Assembly: GCA_012932295.1 (NCBI GenBank)
Contig: JAAONU010000017.1
Coordinates: 1,922,001 to 1,986,000 of the forward strand
Origin: Cyclina sinensis
Lineage: Eukaryota > Mollusca > Bivalvia > Venerida > Veneridae
DNA: 64,000 nucleotides
Direction: 5' to 3'
The notes under the pieces are model-generated. The model saw only the letters and a program-made list of their open reading frames with translations. It was not told the origin of the DNA and did no database searches. Within the stretch, counting starts at the first letter, position 1; each line of letters starts with the position of its first letter. Made by a program: the position numbers and the translations under genes. Shown here one piece after another: positions 36,690 to 50,778 of this stretch.

Positions 36690-37640
36690 AGTCAGTCACA
36701 GTGTATGATAGTAATCAAGTGATCAATTTCATTTTAGATCTACATATCCGGTTCCAGACAACCATATCTATACCATTAGTTAGATAGTCACGGTCGTGTT
36801 ATTAAATGCTGTTAGGTCCTGTTCATTTGGCTATTCCATGAAGATAAAAAAGTAAGTTATGGACTACACATATTTGAGCTATCTTTGACAGGTAGTCATA
36901 TTAAATCAAGCTGAGCTGAATGAAAATAAGTTACCTACACACAAAAAAACAGACACTATCTAATATACTGATGCTCTGACCTATTTCGCGATTTCAAAAT
37001 TGGCTTTATTATTGAAGAAGCCTCAATCATTGAATTTCTAAAATACCTTCACTTGTTTTCCACATTTTACTAACGATTTCGAAGGTAAATATATGTCTTC
37101 CTTTAATTTAGAAAAAAATAGTTATCGTACTTGCAGAAACACGATATAAACTCATTTTTTGTCCACTGTTTCTGAATGAAACTGGTTAATTAAAGTGAAA
37201 TTTGACAAATTATAAACAAACATACGGACATAACTAATAATTATGTCCCGATTTTTCTTCTTTTTATCATTTCAAGAGGTCTTTGTTTCCCTACCAATGA
37301 ATTAAAATTATCGGAATTAGTGTTAACTTTAGCTGAATGAAATATTGTTACAAACTAGATGTATGCTATTATCAAAGACAATGCTACTCCCAGAAAAACA
37401 ACATTCTTCTGCTATATTCTACTGCCAAATTTCAGATAGCGCTAATCAAGATTTTAACATCAGCGATAGGGTGTTTGCTGTGGGTGAATTGCTGAATGTA
37501 CAATAAATAACTACCTTTACTGTGCTATTGAGATATCTATTTTAACATTTCTCATAAACTGAGAGATATTTCACAGCCAACACGTCCTTTAAAACGCAGG
37601 AATTTAAACTCCAGGATATGAAACAGCGAGCCTGTAATTA
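36690..37640. repeat. Diverged segment copy C
   Basis: The left part matches copy B (TTTCATTTTAGATCTACATA, TCCGG, TTAGATAGTC). The right part matches copy A (AAACAAACATACGGACATAA, TATCAAAGACA, AACATCAGCGATAGGGTGT then GGGTGAATT at about 37456-37490), an offset of about 6.1 kb from A. No frame runs through it. Confidence 0.5.
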
Positions 37641-40600
37641 GACTTTTCATTGATGACGAGAAACTTTAACAACGGGACAGTATAAGCTCTTTCTGTCACT
37701 TAAGAAATAAAAAGATATATTTAGCTTTAAGTACAGCAGATGTAAAATTATGGTCTCCAATTATTATAACACAAAGCCAATTCCAGAGTGTAACAGTAAT
37801 ATGCCTAATATACATGGGTGTTACATTCTGCAAGCCTAGTCCGTAGAACACCTGACTTTAAAGAGTCCCGCCTTTATCATACGCATTGTCTGAACCTACG
37901 ACACATTTACTTAATAGCCTTATCCCTACAGGTAATTTTATGAAAACATATTGAATATATGAGATTATTTGTGCAATAACTATCTAAAACAACCAAGTGT
38001 CGCAAAATGGACTATTGGATCTGTTGGAACAACAATGAAAAAAAGAGAAAAGTGTGGGCTAGTTGGTTGCTGCTCTTACAAAAATGTAAATACAGGATGT
38101 CGCCTGCATTGTTCGTGTTTAACAGTGTCCTATTCTTTAATCTCGTGACAAAAACAATCAAATGTCAGTTACTGTTTAATTGTGTATTAATTACTTATAT
38201 TGAAACTTACAGAATTCTCTTGCCAATTTCTTCAGAGGAGATTTGACACATCAAGAAAGGCAACGTACGACTGGTCTACTGAATACTTAAATATGATAAA
38301 TAGACCTACTTATTGCAATGGCATTTTTTAACAGTTTTAGTCTTAGAAGTTTTAGAAATAAGACAATAATTCATAGAATTTTCAAGTCATTTAATCGCTT
38401 CTTTAACCGTATAAAAACTTCCATAGTTTTATAATATAGTGGTCAAAACAAATAAGGCAAGTCCCGTACATAATCGATTAGTTTTACTCGGTTAAAAAGT
38501 TATCTGGCAAATTTTCTTGTGACAGTATCAGATGCCTCTAAGGTCAATTATTGAAACTATTCTGAGACTAGGAAAAAATCTGGCATTGTAATTAAATTAA
38601 GATCATAAGACTGAAGATTGTTCATCCTGCTTGTTTTTGCTATCAATCTGTTTGATAATTATGAGAGACGCATTCTGATAAATGATAGCTCGTTTTGCCG
38701 CCGTTGTTAATTTTTGTAGCAGGTACACCGCTTTATTCTTTAAAACTGGTATTTAAATGAATTATTACCCGAAAGGTTTTCATTTTTTTAGCAAAACGGA
38801 AAACCTAATGCATTAATTTTAGCCTTGATATTCATACAGAGTTGTTGTTGCTTCACACAATTTGGTTGATAGCCATTTATAACAAATGCTCACTTACTTC
38901 GTTGCTATATGCCTCTAAAGAAACATTTTGCACAAATATTTCTTTAAATCATCAATCAGTGTTTATTTTTAAGAGAATGAGCCAGTAAAAAAAGATACCC
39001 AGTGTATTTTCGGTAACTTCTATGGTATATCACTTAAATACGCCATGCATTTTTTTGCAGATGTATTACGAAACAAGTCCGCTCCTTACACTAAATGCCT
39101 TCTGGCGATATCATTATGTCTTGAAGTCCTTATTTGTACCGTAAAGTTAATTTGTTCGAGAACTCTTTCGAGTAACTACTTGTCCACAACAGCGGTTAAG
39201 AAAATATGTCAGTAGACGAAAAATGAATACATTTATTCATTCTCAATTATATCATGCATGCAAAAGTTTCCAATCGAAATAATTTTGTTGCAGAATTGTT
39301 TTAGAGCGTTGCATTTATCTGTAATTGCACGTAGCTGACATATTGTCCAAGCTGTAATTTACTATCTGTTGTCGACGAAATATTCAGTGGCACGTTCGAA
39401 ATATTTGCCAAGGGATCGAGTGACCTAAATGAGTATTGTTTGCCTTTTTGATTTATATTGTTAAGGAAAAGCTGCTCGTCAATATTTAATACAAAGGCAC
39501 ATGATGTTCTTAATATACAGTAAAACGTATTTCTTTATATTTATGTATTTTTATTTTAATTTTGTAGCTAACCTGGCTACCGTAACGCAAATAGTATCGC
39601 ACTGCAGGAGGCACCTCAGTCTTTTATCATAGATGAATATCGTCGAGAATTAACTAAATATTGCTGACAACTTTGCAAATTACCGTCTGCATTAGGTGTA
39701 ATTGTTTATGGACGTTATTCACACCTCCAGAAATTGCAAATGTTTGTGTAACTGTGTTAGTAAAGATCTTAATAGTAGAGGAACTGTTTTACAATGACTC
39801 ATATTGTTAGAGTTTAGTATGTCGTGAGGCTCTAAAAAGCAGATTTTTTTTTTAATTTACTTATATTCGTGAAAACAACAGCAACTTAAACAATTAAAAA
39901 TAAGTTGTTTCATCTTAGGTTTTATTTATTAAAAAGAAAATATACACTGACTAATATTCAATCAAAGAATGAAATTATTTAATATCCATCCTATGTCAAA
40001 AGTTACCGAAACTTACTCATCCCCACTTTTAGCAGGAATTATTTTTAAAAAGAAACGCGTTTTTTTATCGTAACTGACAGAAATCTGAAACGGTGACATA
40101 TCGATTTTTAGCTTTAAAATCACCATTTCCATTGAAGGTCACACATGCTTATATTTCTTGCTAAGATTTACCGTCTTGCTTACAGCATTGACAATGACAG
40201 CGGCGGCAAGGATAATACGATATATATATTTTTTTTTTTACAAAATTTGCGGACAGGCTTAACCAATCGAATGGGCTTAAAACTGGGCTGCTTTCTTGAT
40301 ATTACCTGTAAGTAAGCGATGTTTATTTCTATTTAATTGGTATTAAATGTGTGCACACACCTTAGACAAAGTCGACCTGATGCAACTCTACGTGGAGTAA
40401 TCCACATTCCCATCCAAAGTATATACCGAACTTGACCTTAGCATAGAACATGACTAAACTTTATAGCAGTGTTTTCCGCATTTTTCCTTTTATAGCTTTG
40501 ATCAAATCTTGAATTACAAAAAAAAAAAACGAGCCACTGACTCATTTTTTTTTTCAGAAAGTAATCACTGCTTATATCTAGGTGCCCTAAGAAACCAACA

Positions 40601-42259
40601 TGTTCTTTTTTGATCAAACACCAAAGTTTACCCGCGCTGCATATTGTCAGTACTAATAAAAACATATACTCCTAAGACACTACTAAACATGTACAAAAAT
40701 TGGGAAGAGAAACTTTTCTTTCATTCTTGTATTCTCCTGTGTAGTCTTTGGAATCTGCAGCTGTTACGTGTCTAGCATTTCTAAGAAAAGACTATTTGTG
40801 AGATTAATTCCGAATTCATTCTTTTGAAATAACTAGGACACGTAACTCGACAGTCATCTCAATCGCGTTCTTGTATATAGCAGTTTAGATTTTTTTTCTC
40901 TAAGGCATATAAATTACAGATTATTGAAAGTGTTTTGACTGACTGCCTTGCAGTGTATCAGGAAAAACATTAGATGTTCCATTATTGAATGCGATGCTAC
41001 TCTAATTTTTTTATACCGTTTCAAGTTCTGATAAAATTTTCCGAACAATAACGATTACAACTCTGAACAAAAGTGCTCTTCACAAAAAACTACCGACCGT
41101 GTCTATCTTGCTCATGTGGAAGATAAGGTTGTCTCGCACTGGAAAAGTACGATAAAACGAAGTAATTAATGACCTACCTGCTAATACAAAGTTTAAATCC
41201 AGGTTTACGAGCCACTTTTTGTAGGCTTACTGAGCATGCTGAGTTGGTTTCAATTGGAATATACAGACTACCACGACAGTTTCGCAGATTTGTCATCAAA
41301 AATCCTTGAGCCATTTTGGCTATCATAACCTAATGCCGCACTTCAGTTCTGATGCTAACAAATTCACACTCTACCATAAAATCAGATAAACTCTTTGTAT
41401 AGAATTCTGAATTATTATTAGAAGAAAATAATTTTACCAATTGTTTTTAATGTTGTACAAATATCGTACAAATATACCTAGATTATTTTTACCCTCGAAA
41501 CTGTTTGCACATTTCAATACACACCTGGAATTTTTTCTGTCTTTAAAATACTGCTCCAATTCTATTATAAGATATATCTTAGTCCTTAAATGTTGTTTAA
41601 ACAAAGGGTGATTTCAAAGACCATACACAACTGTAATTGACAGTATTACAAGTATCTATTTCCTTCAGAATTCTTTATCAACAGTGTCTCTAAACCAGTG
41701 AAATGATCTGTCTTGATGTGGCATTAAATGTCTATTAGACTACTAAAATAGTCTACAGAAAACCAGTGATAGAGCCGGGCAGTAAACAATAAAACACACA
41801 ATTATCCCGACACACGACTCCTTGTCTGATTAGCTGTATTCTGGGATCTTGATGTTTTTAAAGCGTAAAACAACGATTTTATCGTGTTTCATATAATACA
41901 TCTTTTTTGTTTTGTTTCTTTTTTTTAAGTGTGTGTGATATCTGATTAACAACATTTTTTTTAAAATACATAATACACATTTGATCAGATTAATACTGTC
42001 ATACCCCGCTATATTTTCGCGTTTTTTTTTGGGTGTAGCTGTATAAAAATCGCCTGTGACCTACATTTGTAACGAATGGAATTGTTAGATACAAAATCTA
42101 CAGCTGTAGAAGGAAGTTTGTCATTGGTTAATGGTGTTGTTGTTACGAAATTTTATGGCATAATTCGTAATTGTTAGTTTAATTGCGTCTGAAAATCATG
42201 CAATAATTATAACATTAATACAGCCGTAAAATAATTATCAAAACGTTTTAACCATGTAA
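37641..42259. other. Gene-free stretch
   Basis: Short frames at 38007-38246 and 40438-40665 have no recognisable motif. Homopolymer and A/T runs are frequent (for example T runs near 40230 and A10-12 near 40510). No tandem array or RNA gene found. Confidence 0.5.
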
Positions 42260-42485
42260 AAATGATACTAAATGGAACAAATACATAATAAATATGACTG
42301 AATATATTTATTTCATTAAAAATGATATTGACTCTTTTAACATTATACTCAACATTTTTTTTTGTTTATAGCCTACACTGTTATGGAAAAAGGACATTCG
42401 ATTACTATGCACGTTAAATGTTTGCTAGTAAAACTATACACTTATGTGGCATTAATTTTGTACTGTATCTACGCCGGACATCATT
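42260..42485. repeat. Dispersed repeat copy, paired with 56495-56700
   Basis: Shared words in order: CTAAATGGAA(C/T)AAAT, TATGACT(G/A)AATAT, ACTCAACATTTTTT, GTTTAT, GGACATTCGATTA, AAACTATACA and ATTTTGTACTGTATCTA. A short third match, CGAAAAAGGACATTCGAT, lies at 43440-43460. The plus frame at 42362-42571 lies mostly in this repeat. Confidence 0.6.
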
Positions 42486-43429
42486 TTTCTCGTAACTTAA
42501 TAACATCGGCTCGAGGACAGAGTGTATATGAGAAGACAGGCCGTGCAGTTAAGGCCTTAATCAGCAACTAACATTAGATTAGCGCTTGCAGACATAAGCT
42601 AAAAAGAATCTATCTGGCAAGTGCATGCAATTAACCATCAATTATTCATGTATTTATTTTCTTTCATTAGAATCACACTCATAACATTTTCCTGTGCTCC
42701 TTAAATCTACATTTTAGCTGTTTTGGGACTACAAAATCTGGTATTTGAATTTAATCAAGATCAGAGGATCATAGATAGCCTCCTCTGTGTGTTTTTACAA
42801 TCACACTGTTTGATTTACATGATCATCCCGTGCAGGAGGTGCCGCGTTCTGATTAATGTGCTAACATTAGACGCCATGTTCATTTCCAGTTTCAAAGAAT
42901 ACATCTTGTTATAACTGAAAGTAGGTCTATAGTGCCTATTGGACGCCTAGATTGGTATTTAAAGAAGAACTTCCTAAAATTAAGAGTATTCGGGCTTTTT
43001 TTGTCAAATCATGTAAATTTGAATGATATTCAACTAATAATTAACCGGTGTCAGTTACAATAGAAAAACTGAAAACAATTTTATTAGTCTTTATGTAGAG
43101 AGTTATTTTGTACCATTTTTAGATGGATAGCATTTATTCCAAATGGACGCTTTTTAATGTCTTAATGCCTAAAGAGGAAGCTTTTTTAATGTAAGCTCTT
43201 TTAGTCATCAACATTTTTCATTCAATATTGAATGAACCTACTTCACGTGAGCCCTTAAAACTGTAATATACGCCTGTTGAAGAATTCATAAAAACTAATC
43301 AAAACTCAAAATTGGTATAGAGTTCGTTATCCACTGTCTTATTGGACTGCGCTTTTAATATCCCCCCCCCCCCCCACACACACACACACAAACATGAGAA
43401 CATAATTTCCTGCTTAATCATTATTAATG
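42486..43429. other. No gene seen; C14-(AC)8 tract
   Basis: A run of 14 C (43362-43375) is followed directly by about eight AC dinucleotides (to 43391). The 63-codon frame at 42723-42914 shows no motif. Confidence 0.55.
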
Positions 43430-43491
43430 TTCCTACTTTACGAAAAAGGACATTCGATAAAAATGGCTCTTGTGCATATCTGTTTGTATAT

Positions 43492-45230
43492 CGAACGAGG
43501 AATAATTAACGAACTTTAATTCCCATGTGTATTGTATAACATTCGCTCAATGTTTCGTGGCTGATACGTGTCTATAGTTTCTTAAGTGAAAGAAACTGGA
43601 AGAGGAACATGCAATTTAATCTGTTTAAACACGAATAAAACGTGTTATGGCTGTAAGAGCACATGTTAACAATTCTTTTCCACAGTTGTATAGACAGAAA
43701 TAGAAAAAAATGGCTTGTAGGTTATGAATTATAAAACGCAGGCATATGGTAAGATAATTAAGCATTACAGAAATACACAAAATGTAAGAATAGATAATCA
43801 ATACAAATTTAATGCAAGCTTCACAAGTATTTTAAGGCTTTTATCTATCAGATTAAATTTAAGTTTTAGATGATAAATTCATAGTATTTCATTTGTGCTG
43901 CCTTCACATGAAAATAAATTACAATACACATTTTGCTGTATTACTTGAATTAATATTAATTGCTCCCTATCTCAAGGCAATGAATTGTACAAATTTTGTT
44001 TGAAATTAAAAAAATCTCTTTCCTGTTTTCAGTGTTTAATTCTTTCATTCACTACGAACAATTTTAGAATTTGAAGTGCATAGTTATCAAATTAAAAAAT
44101 GTCGCAAATCATGATTATTGAAGATAACAGTAGACGAACTTAAGCCAAACACTTTTCAAATAATTGATAAAAGCTTAATACGAAATAACAAATGGTAGGA
44201 TTAAGTACATTTATCCTGTTTTCAAAATATGTACACTAGTTTCTAGTACTGCTCCATACAAATATTCCGTCTGCTACTTCTACATGCATTGCTCTACGTT
44301 ATAACGTAGACAACTGTTTGAGTGTGAGAGGTTGTACAAAAAAAAAGCTAGAATTCGCACAGCGAAGCCCGTATTGCAGGACGGTATACGCAGTTTATTT
44401 TCGATATTTCTTGTAATTGGAATATTGACCAAAATTTCAATTCTTATGCCTTGTTACAATAACGGTAACGCTTATTAGTTTCGTGATGTACGGCTTTCTA
44501 AGACTGCGTTTATTTCTTAACTTGGTTTAGTAAAAATCCAATGTGTAACTTATATGAAAGATATTTCTAACATCTTTCTTTGTAGCAAAAGCTTAAGCAA
44601 TATCTGGCTTTTGACATGACAGACACTTTTTATATCGATTCTATTGTGATTCTTTGTTCAGTCTTTTTTCATTGCTGTAAACATTGAACGAACGATTATT
44701 ACAAAAAGCGCACTGCTCTGGTACAGACTTGTGCATTACGTTTTGGTGAATATTATAAAGTGTCTTGCTGTGTCAGGCTATCAAATTTGACGCAATTTTA
44801 GGTAATTTATAGTCAAAATGGAAAACAACTGTAGTTCAATAAAGAATTTTTGTGTGATATTGCACTGTTTCAGTAAAATAATTTACAAAACTTGGAATGG
44901 AAGTACACATATTGGTGTTTCGAGAGCGAGCAAGCTTTAGCTTATAGACGTTTATAAGACAACTAAAGACTATAAAAAATATATTTAAAAGATAGCTAAC
45001 AGGCATTTCTATGAGCTGAAATAATAAATCTGATCTGCAAAAATTGGTTTAGGGGAAGAAAAATTCGGTTTGGCTGCCTGTTGAAAATTGGTGAATAAAC
45101 CAATCGGTCGCTTATCAAAATGGTCAGAATGTCTTCACTGTAACCTTGCCCGTAATGGTTTCGATTACTAGATAATTGCATATGTTATACCTTTAACAAC
45201 TGCTATCACGAATATAATGGTGTAATATTG
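43492..45230. other. No gene seen
   Basis: AT-rich; no repeat or RNA gene recognised. Confidence 0.5.
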
Positions 45231-45360
45231 AGACGATTTCAAGTAAAATACCACATATGAAAAGTTCCTTTTCGATTCAGTAAAATAAAACTTTTTAAGC
45301 TTATGACATACACGCCGAAACGAAATATAATACCACATCATATGAATCAACTCCTTTTCG
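45231..45360. repeat. Diverged direct duplication, about 85 bp apart
   Basis: AAAATACCACATATGAAAAG..TCCTTTTCG at 45245-45275 is repeated as AATACCACATCATATGAATC..TCCTTTTCG at 45330-45360. The minus frame at 45301-45564 (87 codons) starts beyond this and runs through the second copy. I see no domain in it. Confidence 0.45.
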
Positions 45361-45812
45361 TTTTATCCCAGAAGAATAACGCGGAATGAAATGTGCAGAC
45401 AGAGTTACAAATGGTCTTTCGCATTTAATATAACTGTTTGCAAACATCACTGAAATTCTGTTTTCTTCCTTTGTAAATTGAATTTCAAATTGTAACATTT
45501 CTACTGGGAACAGTGAAGGCGAGCTGGGAAAAGTAATAACAGCCAATGCTATTTGTCCTAACAAAATTTATTAGTTTTGGCTGTTAGATTACAAAACATG
45601 AATGAGAGTATTAACGACTTAAAAGCTAAGTGATTATTTTTATTTTAGTTCCCACCTCATTGAAACAGAGCAGTCCGGATTATAAAACATATCAACTCTT
45701 TAACACAATATACATTTAGCTTCTAATCTTATGTACTAAAAGGTGCAATGCAGAATAGACGTGGCAAGCAATAATTGTTTTAACTTACTGGGCAGATCTA
45801 AAACCAAATTAG

Positions 45813-45880
45813 AAATTACCCCTGGCGGACGTCAAACCTTCGACCTTCTGATCAACTGGCGGACTACTAGGCAACGGAGA
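45813..45880 (-). repeat. tRNA-derived SINE fragment
   Basis: On the minus strand CCGTTGCCTAGTAGTCCGCC is followed by AGTTGATCAGAAGGTCGAAG and GTTTGACGTCC. This is the order seen in tRNA-like SINE heads (A-box region, anticodon region, GGTCG then a degenerate B box). Both promoter boxes have lost consensus bases, so it is probably silent. Confidence 0.4.
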
Positions 45881-45946
45881 AAGGTATATCTTTTTACAAA
45901 AGAAATCATTAACTTATATAGTGTATATTTGTTTGCTTTCTTTTAA

Positions 45947-46497
45947 ATGTTTAACCCTTGCAAAGACACTGCTGTTTTTCTCCGGTTTGTCAATTTCAAC
46001 AAAATAAAAAAAGAAATTCCTTTGATTTGATACTTAAAACTTGGCACTAGTACATACACTCAAAGCAGGAAGATAATTATTATCTTTTATTTCAATTCCC
46101 TAGTGCAAGTTATGGCATCCGCTCGAAGTTTTCACAGCTGATATTGTCTAGAGTTCCTGATGAAAGCTTAGGTAATAGTGAGATGAATTTTAATAATTAA
46201 TCAGTGCTAACACGGCCAAGGAGTGTGACCCTGAGTTGTTTTAGAGCAAACGCATGCAATTCAAAATAATTTTCTTCGAATCCGGGCAGAAATGAAGTTT
46301 CCCGTACAATTCATGCATTATAGAACGCAATAGTTGATAGTTTTATTTCGACAATATGAGCTTGAACGTAGACAGGCTTAGAGCTAGCATATAAATTGGA
46401 AGATTAAGGATACAGAGTCTGTTATCAAATGCCTCTAGATTTCGGTAAACATGTCTGAACATATAAGAAAGTTAGACTTAATATTAAAGCGAACAAT
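45947..46497. other. No gene seen
   Basis: AT-rich sequence after the SINE fragment; nothing recognised. Confidence 0.5.
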
Positions 46498-46672
46498 AAA
46501 ACAATTCAAAATCAACACTGTATTTTGCTTACAAACTCAGTAGTCTTCGCGGATCATTGTTTAAGTTGCCCGCTTACAAAGAAGAGGTCTTCTCATCAGG
46601 GGATTGGTTTGACCTGTTGTCTGCTGAGCTAAGGTGGTTGGTTCAGCCAATGAGGGGAACTATTCAAAATTA
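46498..46672 (+). pseudogene. Possible relic coding segment (unassigned)
   Basis: An open stretch of about 55 codons without an ATG near its start. Its C-terminal half reads like protein (for example SGDWFDLLSAELRWLVQPM) and is GC-richer than the flanks, ending at TAG near 46670. No splice sites are convincing and no family was recognised. It could equally be part of an interspersed repeat. Confidence 0.2.
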
Positions 46673-47215
46673 GCATTTTTACTCTTACTAGAACAATTAA
46701 CCTCCCAGGCTCTGTGAAGAGCAGTAGTCGGAGCCTGTCCGATGAAATTTGTTTTTAAGTATCATAAACTGAACTTAAAAAGTAAAACATTCACAGACGT
46801 AAACGGTAATGCAGAAATCACAAGTTCACAGTCATCCTGGATTACAAGGACACTTTAAATAGGATACAATGGTTGGTTTCCGATTGAAAGGGCGCGTGCT
46901 GTTTTTATTTCTGTATTTGCTTTGAATGTTCCAACGGTTGTTACGTTTACAGAATTACAAACGAATCGTTCTTTTTTAACCTCTCTATAACAAATCTCAT
47001 CTTTCAACCGACTGATACAAGCTTCTACTCTCTATATTTTAGGTAAGAGTATAGGGGATTGCAACAGAGAAGAAGGGACCTAGATAGGAATTGAATGGAA
47101 TTAGAAGAATTCTGTTCTTAACCGTTTCGATGCACATAGAACAAACTGAGATGTCACAAACGTTGTCGATATCTTTACAAAGGTAGACAGACTTTCGCAA
47201 AAATTAAGCTGTAGA

Positions 47216-47247
<32 letters not shown>

Positions 47248-50200
47248 ATTCGTCGAATAATCTGATGATGATAATGATGACTTGTTTAAGGATAGAACGA
47301 AATACGATTCGATTGGTTGTATTATTGAAAAGTGATCTTTTGACTTCGAAAGGGATATTTAATGATAAATGTGTTGTCGAAATACATTACTTTAAAACAG
47401 AAATCTTATATAGTTTATAAAGAAACACCATATTCGATAAACCTGCAACAGTTTCCAATCAGGCCGATCAGCAGATGTTACGGACGTAACACCTTTTATG
47501 TCTATTGTTTCGCCACTTTAATCTAGTTTCCCCATTGTTGTGAGAAAAATGATGAATGCAGAAATAAGCAGGCGGCCGTACACTATTTGTGGGGTATCTT
47601 AACTTAAATCCTTCTACTAAGTAACATATGTTTTCATTAATTAAGCGTTGCGTATTTTCTATTTTATTTGTTAGAGAAATGAGTTATTTTTGAGGCGTAT
47701 ATTATGGATGAGTTTTACAACTTCTTACTTTGATAGTGAAATATTCAACTGTAATCGTATTAAAAAAAAGAGAAGTAACAAGTTCTTAGATCTTAAAGTT
47801 GATGTTATTTGTAGTAGTTACCTAGAAACCTGTTCCCAGGTTTATTGTAGCATTGCGTGAGTGTCCGTTTTAACATGTTTACAAAGGACTTGAATTAAAA
47901 ACATTTAATTAGTTCATTCAGTCTTTATTATTTCTCTCCGTAATGACAACTGCAACAGCACATTACAATTTTAATTATTTCGTATACATAACATTTAATT
48001 AGCTAACATCTTAGTTGCTGCAAGACGGAATTTGAATATTTTCCATGAAAATAACGAGCCTTCTGCCCTTGAAAAATTTCCCAACGGCTATTTTCAAATT
48101 ATATCTCAAGTAAATCTTACCATTTTTCACTTCCTCTTGTAATTTCTCGTAATAAGTATATAACCATTAGACAAACGAAGAACTTAGAACATCAGAAAAG
48201 CCAAGAAAGAAAAGATTGAATTGCAATTGTCTTACTTTGAGTTTACGTAAATGAAGCGTAATAATAATTAACTGTCAAAGGCATTCTTTACTTTAATATC
48301 TATATTTTACTGTTTTTAAAGTGGGGTTTTAAAATTCGAGATTCATTAAATTGCAAATATTAAATTTGTGAATTTTCATTAAAAGAACAATAAAATGCAT
48401 AGACGTTTATGTTTATTTACTGTATGTGTGCATTTTTTTAAAATAGATCATAAAAAACTACAAAATATTAATGTCTTTATCAACAACATTTTAAAAGACA
48501 AAATCTAATAGCAATATTTTTTTGTAGCATTAACATGTTTCAGTTAGAAACGTTTTACTACAGATTTTAAAGATATTTTTTAGAAGCGTTTTTCAATGAA
48601 TCAACATATTTTTGACTAAAATTTTACTAAATGCTTAAATATTTTGTTGCATACTATTTTAAACGTTAAGCCATTCAGTGTCAAAAAACAGAAAAACTAT
48701 CCATTACAATACTACATTATTTCTTATCACTATTCAATTCTCAAAAATTAAAAGTCCTGTCAATTCTTTTGAATACCATTACATTTTGATTTGTACAATT
48801 TATTCACTAGCCTACTTGAATTCACAAAATATATAATTTCCTATAGAGGAAGTGCAAATAATAACTAAACTACTTAATTAAAAATTCAATAACAGATCAA
48901 TATAAAATTTTATCAACATACACCAATTGTTAATGAAAGAAGCAAATTGATTTCTATGTAAAAAGAAACTAATCAATTAATCCATCATGAATCATAAAGA
49001 ATGTCGAAAATATTTTTGTATATAAATAACTAGTAGAGTAACATATTTCTTAAATAAACATGACAATAAAGTTATTCACCTTTGCGCATAAATCCTATTA
49101 AATCACCTGTAATAATTACGAAATATCACATATAAATAATCAGCAAAAATTATCCATAGCACCGTGAGCGCGCGCACAAATATAACAAGCACCTTCCCAC
49201 TATCAAGTACCTCTTGAATACACCCTAGAATCTGAAATATGCTTCAAAACAACAGTCCCGTATCAGTCCTTAATACTCCGATGTTTGGCTAATATCGATT
49301 CGTTCCCTCAGCAAATTACAGTGGCGAGGTATACCGATGAAAGAAAAATATCAAATACGGTTTTAAAATATGATATGACAAAGAGTGCGTGAGCAGATTG
49401 TATGCTGCTAGGCAATTTTTAAAAAAAAGAAGAAAAAAACGCAATGCAATACTTGTTTTCTATCGTTAAGACGAGCAATCTAACACAGGGCGCCAAACCA
49501 GTATTACAGTTCTTGCTGTGAATTTTGAAAATAATATCCAGTGCAAATTGAAAATCATGGTCAAAAGGTTATGTAATTATTCCGGAAAATAATTTACCGA
49601 GAACAGACTTAATATAACATGATAATATCCAACACGGAAATCAAAAGTTATGATGCCGACAGCTCTGTGATTTTGTTAGTAAATTGGTTCAGGAATTTTA
49701 GGTTAATATGTTATTGTTATTCCAAGAAATGATTTGCTGAGAAGAACAGTATCAAACTAATACACATTGACTGTGTGGGCTTTATTAGCTAATGAGCAGA
49801 AAATTCTGAGAACTATGAAATGAAACATTCCAAAAGTCATTGAAGCCGTACCTAAATGTTAAATATGCAATCGTCGTTCTTGTACACTTCAGTTGACTAG
49901 TGAAATCAATTAAAATCGGCAAAACTCATTTAAATGTTCGTTTTTTTTTGTCTTATCATTATACGAACGAAACAGATGGCAGTGACAGTTTTGAATATAT
50001 ACTGAAGCAATATACGAACTATGATTTTGCTATGACACCGTTTTAACTTCTGTTAGATCATTAACATTTGCAATATATAGAAAACGAGGAACTTGAACAG
50101 GTACTGAATTCAAAATGATCATGAGCTTTTATTGTAAGTGACAAATGCACCCGTAACGTGTTGTCTATAACAACGTGTTATTTCAGTGAAATGACAAATC

Positions 50201-50277
50201 TAAACAAAAACAAAATACAGGTTGTCAGCTTGAACGAAGAACAGACAGATAGACAGAAGACAGACAAATAGTATTTA
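46673..50277. other. Gene-free, very AT-rich stretch with an A30 run
   Basis: A 30-base A run lies at 47217-47246. Either it is a retroposon tail whose body I could not recognise, or it is a simple repeat. The part from about 47900 to 49150 is among the most AT-rich of the window and has no open frame of interest. Confidence 0.55.
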
Positions 50278-50495
50278 CCATATTGTCGCAATGCGTTGTC
50301 TCCTGTAAATACTGTGAACCATTTTGTCGCAATGTGTTGTTGCTAGTAAATAGTGTTAACCATATTGTCTCAGTGTGTTGTCTCCTGAACAAAGTGTTAA
50401 CCATATCGACTCAGTGCGTTGTCTCCTGTAAATAGTGTTATCCATATTGTCTCAATGCGTTGTCTCCTGTAAATAGTGTTAACCATATTGTCATA
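50278..50495. repeat. 41-bp minisatellite, about 5.3 copies
   Basis: Units start CCATATTGTC(G/T)CAATGCG and continue TTGTCTCCTGTAAATAGTG. The first starts are at 50278, 50319 and 50360. Copies differ by a few substitutions, and the array ends about 280 bp before the pogo-like transposon. Confidence 0.85.
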
Positions 50496-50776
50496 ATGCC
50501 GTTAGCCTAGTGCATCAAACTCACGTGATGTACCAATATTACAGAGCAAAATCACAAACAGGAAGGCAGTATTTTATATTATTTGACGGAACACAAGATG
50601 AAAGACGAAAATTGTGACATAATGAACATTTGTGATATGTTTTCTTCAAATCGCGTTAATGAGACACAGAGGTGACATAAAAATGCAGGTATTTTAAATT
50701 ATTTGACTTTACATAACAACGGACAAGTAACAGACAAAAGGGCGGACCTTGATATAGGTATAAATATGGAGAACAG
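50496..50776. other. Spacer before the transposon
   Basis: No gene or repeat recognised between the 41-bp array and the TA target duplication at 50777-50778. Confidence 0.6.
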
Positions 50777-50778
50777 TA

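Noticed and set aside
47217..47246. A30 run as a definite retrotransposon tail
   Set aside because: No SINE or LINE body, target duplication or polyadenylation signal was recognised upstream.
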